A stretch of 10,410 nucleotides of DNA from Bordetella parapertussis (GTDB lineage Bacteria > Pseudomonadota > Gammaproteobacteria > Burkholderiales > Burkholderiaceae_C). Positions 8,667 through 10,410 of this stretch are shown here, in pieces; within the stretch, counting starts at the first letter, position 1; each line of letters opens with the position of its first letter. The stretch lies in the NCBI GenBank assembly GCA_945888535.1, contig CAMDAN010000085.1, forward strand, positions 1 through 10,410, in the 5' to 3' direction. The notes beneath the pieces are model-generated. The model did not search any database, was not told where the DNA came from, and saw only the letters and a program-made list of their open reading frames with translations. The position numbers and the translations under genes are program-made.

Positions 8667-9077
8667 ATGGTAGGCGCGATCCATGGTCGATTGCTCACAG
8701 CGTGGGCAACGGCGGGGGTTTTGGGCCCAGTGGTGGTGAACTACATGCGTGAATACCAACTCGGTCTGGGCATTCCGCGCGAGCAGGTCTATAACCAAAC
8801 CATGTATATTTTGGTTAGCATGTTGGTTGTGGGTCTCATTTGCAATCTCTTGGTTCGCCCCTTGGATAAAAAATGGTTCATGACTGATGCAGAATTGGCA
8901 GAAGAGAAACGTTTGGCCCATGAAAAAGCGGCTGCATCTGAAATGGTGCGCGGCAGTGAAGCAGGTGCTGACTCGGTGAGCTCGCTCACAGTGACGTTGG
9001 TGTGGGCTGCGGTAGGAATTTCCTTGGCTTGGGGCGTCTACCGCACGCTGCAAAGCGTGGCCAAGTTTTTCGCCTGA
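8667..9077 (+). pseudogene. C-terminal remnant of an OFA-family (oxalate/formate antiporter) MFS transporter
   Basis: An open frame of 136 residues starts at ATG 8667 and ends at TGA 9075-9077. It reads like the last quarter of OFA-type major facilitator transporters of about 550 residues: VGAIHGRLLTAWATAGVLGP, then VNYMREYQ, VYNQTMYILVSMLVVGL, a charged cytoplasmic linker, and a final WAAVGISLAWGVYRTLQ segment. Three membrane segments are visible (residues about 8-25, 46-65, 108-128). The codons before the ATG, back to the mrp stop (Ile-Ile-Gly-Thr-Gln), also fit the family, where a Gly-Thr-Gln or similar normally precedes this point, so homology begins at about 8652. The first nine or so helices are missing, so it cannot transport as a monomer. 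There is no Shine-Dalgarno; any translation would depend on coupling to mrp. The frame is not otherwise broken, so the loss may be recent, or the piece may be kept as a small membrane protein. An intact OFA gene would fit functionally beside formate dehydrogenase. Confidence 0.72.
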
Positions 9078-9094
9078 TTTTTAACTTGTGTGAA

Positions 9095-9111
9095 AAAGCT
9101 CTGCAAGCTTT
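9095..9111 (+). other. Inverted repeat after the OFA remnant
   Basis: AAAGCT (9095-9100) and AGCTTT (9106-9111) form a perfect 6-bp stem with a 5-base loop, inside the 65-base gap between the transporter remnant and the formate dehydrogenase gene. No T-tract follows it (the next bases are AGGGG), so it is a poor intrinsic terminator; it could be a protein-binding site or chance. I see no convincing promoter or Shine-Dalgarno elsewhere in this gap. Confidence 0.2.
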
Positions 9112-9142
9112 AGGGGTTGCGGGGCTTTGCGTTTAATTGACT

Positions 9143-10410
9143 ATGCAAAAACCAACTTCGATAGACAGTGTTTCTTTAGGCTCTGTGGACGACATGCGCA
9201 AGCGCATTCGCAGTAAAAGTAAGCTCAAGGGTCGACAGACCGACGACATGTCGGTGGCTGAAGTACGCGCCTTGATAGGCGAAGGGCCTCACCGACGTGA
9301 CCTTCTGATTGAGTTGCTCCATGTGCTCAACGATGCTTACCGTTGCCTGCATGACCGCCATTTGGTGGCATTGGCCAAAGAGATGAATATTCCCATGGCC
9401 GAGGTGTACGAGGTGGCCACCTTCTATCACCATTTTGAAGTACTTAGGGGTGATGAAAAAGCATCAGCAATCACCGTGCGTGTGTGCGACGGTTTGAGTT
9501 GTGAGTTAGCCGGAGCAAAAGATTTATTGGCCCGTCTGCCAAAAATTTTAGGCCGCGATGATGTTCGCGTGATTCCGGCGCCGTGCCTTGGGCGTTGCGA
9601 GCAGGCCCCAGTGGCCGTAGTCCATCAAAACCCGATTCCCTTTGCGTCAACTGAGGCTGTCGCCTCTGCTGTGAAAGCTGCTGCGGTGTCTCACCCCGCA
9701 GGGACTCAGGCAAAAGTATTTGACGCCGCATCCTTGGCTGAAAAATCGGTTTCACCCGTCGCTAAGGACGTCAAAGTATCTCCAGATTTCGTCGGTTTAG
9801 AGGCCTACCGTGCGCAAGGCGGGTACGCATTAGCCGTAGCACTTTCCAATGGAAAGCAAGACGGCGAAGCCGTGGTCAAAGCGATGGAGGACTCCGGTCT
9901 CCGCGGTTTAGGTGGCGCGGGTTTCCCGGCAGGGCGGAAATGGCGCATTGTGCGCGACCAAATCGCCCCCAAGTTAATGGCCGTCAATATTGACGAAGGC
10001 GAGCCCGGAACCTTCAAAGACCGCACGTATTTAGAGCGCGACCCCCACCGATTTTTAGAAGGCCTCTTAGTGGCTGCCAAGGTGGTTGGGATTGACGCTT
10101 GCTATATTTATCTGCGTGATGAGTACCACGGTTGCCGCGCTATTTTGGAAGCCGAGTTGACTAAGCTCCAAGCCAACCCGCCGTGTCCGCTTCCCACCAT
10201 AGAACTGCGACGCGGAGCGGGCGCCTATATTTGCGGCGAAGAGTCTGCAATGATCGAAAGTATTGAAGGCAAACGGGGTGAGCCCCGTATGCGTCCTCCC
10301 TATATTGCCCAAGTGGGCCTCTTTGGCCGTCCTACGCTGGAACATAATTTTGAAACCCTGTATTGGGTGCGTGACATTGTGCAAAAAGGCCCCCAGTGGT
10401 TTAGCAGTTT
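9143..10410 (+). CDS. fdwB: NAD-dependent formate dehydrogenase beta subunit, fused NuoE-NuoF type (3' partial)
   Basis: The frame is open from ATG 9143 to the right edge (422 codons plus 2 bases). Residues about 40-175 are a NuoE-like thioredoxin-fold domain with all four [2Fe-2S] ligands: Cys115 and Cys120 (CDGLSC), Cys148 and Cys152 (CLGRC). After a linker (177-219) comes a NuoF-like FMN/NADH domain: GLRGLGGAGFP (252-262), NIDEGEPGTFKDR (282-294) and GAGAYICGEES (358-368). The order and sequence, including DPHRFLEGLL, YIYLRDEY and QVGLFGRPTL, resemble the Fdh1 (FdwB) beta subunit of Methylorubrum extorquens more than hydrogenase HoxF or separate complex I subunits. It would pass electrons from formate to NAD+ in the cytoplasm. 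The last 150 or so residues, with the [4Fe-4S] site, and presumably the molybdenum/tungsten alpha subunit lie outside. No Shine-Dalgarno is evident; the start is the first ATG giving a family-like N-terminus. The family is firm; the metal and the symbol are inferred. Confidence 0.85.
   Translation, partial: MQKPTSIDSVSLGSVDDMRKRIRSKSKLKGRQTDDMSVAEVRALIGEGPHRRDLLIELLHVLNDAYRCLHDRHLVALAKEMNIPMAEVYEVATFYHHFEVLRGDEKASAITVRVCDGLSCELAGAKDLLARLPKILGRDDVRVIPAPCLGRCEQAPVAVVHQNPIPFASTEAVASAVKAAAVSHPAGTQAKVFDAASLAEKSVSPVAKDVKVSPDFVGLEAYRAQGGYALAVALSNGKQDGEAVVKAMEDSGLRGLGGAGFPAGRKWRIVRDQIAPKLMAVNIDEGEPGTFKDRTYLERDPHRFLEGLLVAAKVVGIDACYIYLRDEYHGCRAILEAELTKLQANPPCPLPTIELRRGAGAYICGEESAMIESIEGKRGEPRMRPPYIAQVGLFGRPTLEHNFETLYWVRDIVQKGPQWFSS

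Noticed and set aside
7560..9077. A single Mrp-transporter fusion protein read through the TAA at 8649-8651
   Set aside because: The frames are the same, but the TAA is a clean stop at the normal Mrp C-terminus and no readthrough signal is visible; a deletion junction explains it better.
6142..9149. The same nine bases TTGACTATG at the start of metG (minus strand) and of the fdwB-like gene (plus strand)
   Set aside because: Two occurrences of 9 bases including the start codon are weak; no further similarity extends upstream, and no leader signal is known to me with this form.
9143..10410. HoxF of a NAD-reducing hydrogenase as identity of the last gene
   Set aside because: HoxF shares the NuoE-NuoF fusion, but this protein keeps all four NuoE cysteines and matches the formate dehydrogenase type in blocks such as YIYLRDEY and DPHRFLEG; the upstream OFA sequence also points to formate.

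Overview
The window looks like a piece of a betaproteobacterial chromosome, most likely Burkholderiales of the Comamonadaceae type. The evidence is the character of the proteins: the Mrp C-terminus, the MetG N-terminus, the OFA-type transporter sequence and the FdwB-like formate dehydrogenase subunit all read like that group from memory. No search was run. Coding density is high, there is no gap over 300 bases, and I found no rRNA, tRNA, CRISPR array, IS element or phage gene.

Layout. (1) Positions 1-2427, plus strand: the 3' end of a thiamine-type periplasmic binding protein gene (thiB-like), then the two-domain permease thiP and the ATPase thiQ, which overlap by 8 bases. Together they form a thiamine / thiamine pyrophosphate importer. 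(2) Positions 2451-7494, minus strand, in transcription order: a patatin-like phospholipase gene, a 114-base gap, metG (methionyl-tRNA synthetase with C-terminal tRNA-binding domain), then nadB (L-aspartate oxidase), which starts 4 bases after the metG stop. nadB converges with thiQ across 23 bases. (3) Positions 7495-7559: a short divergent intergenic region with promoter-like hexamers on both strands. (4) Positions 7560-10410, plus strand: mrp (apbC, Fe-S cluster carrier ATPase), a 5'-truncated remnant of an oxalate/formate antiporter (OFA) family transporter lying directly behind the mrp stop, and the start of a fused NuoE-NuoF type subunit of NAD-dependent formate dehydrogenase (fdwB/fdh1B-like). 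That last gene runs off the window.

How the genes fit together. The thi genes supply vitamin B1. nadB makes iminoaspartate for de novo NAD synthesis. metG and mrp are housekeeping genes that are divergent neighbours in several proteobacteria; here a lipase-like gene lies between them. The formate dehydrogenase subunit would pass electrons from formate, oxidised by an alpha subunit expected beyond the right edge, to NAD+. An OFA transporter is a sensible partner for a formate locus, but only its last quarter survives.

The strongest unusual signal is the mrp / OFA-remnant junction: OFA-like residues begin at the very next codon after the mrp stop, in the same reading frame, which looks like a deletion scar. 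I see no evidence of a wholly new biological system; the rest is conserved metabolism with a few notable arrangements.
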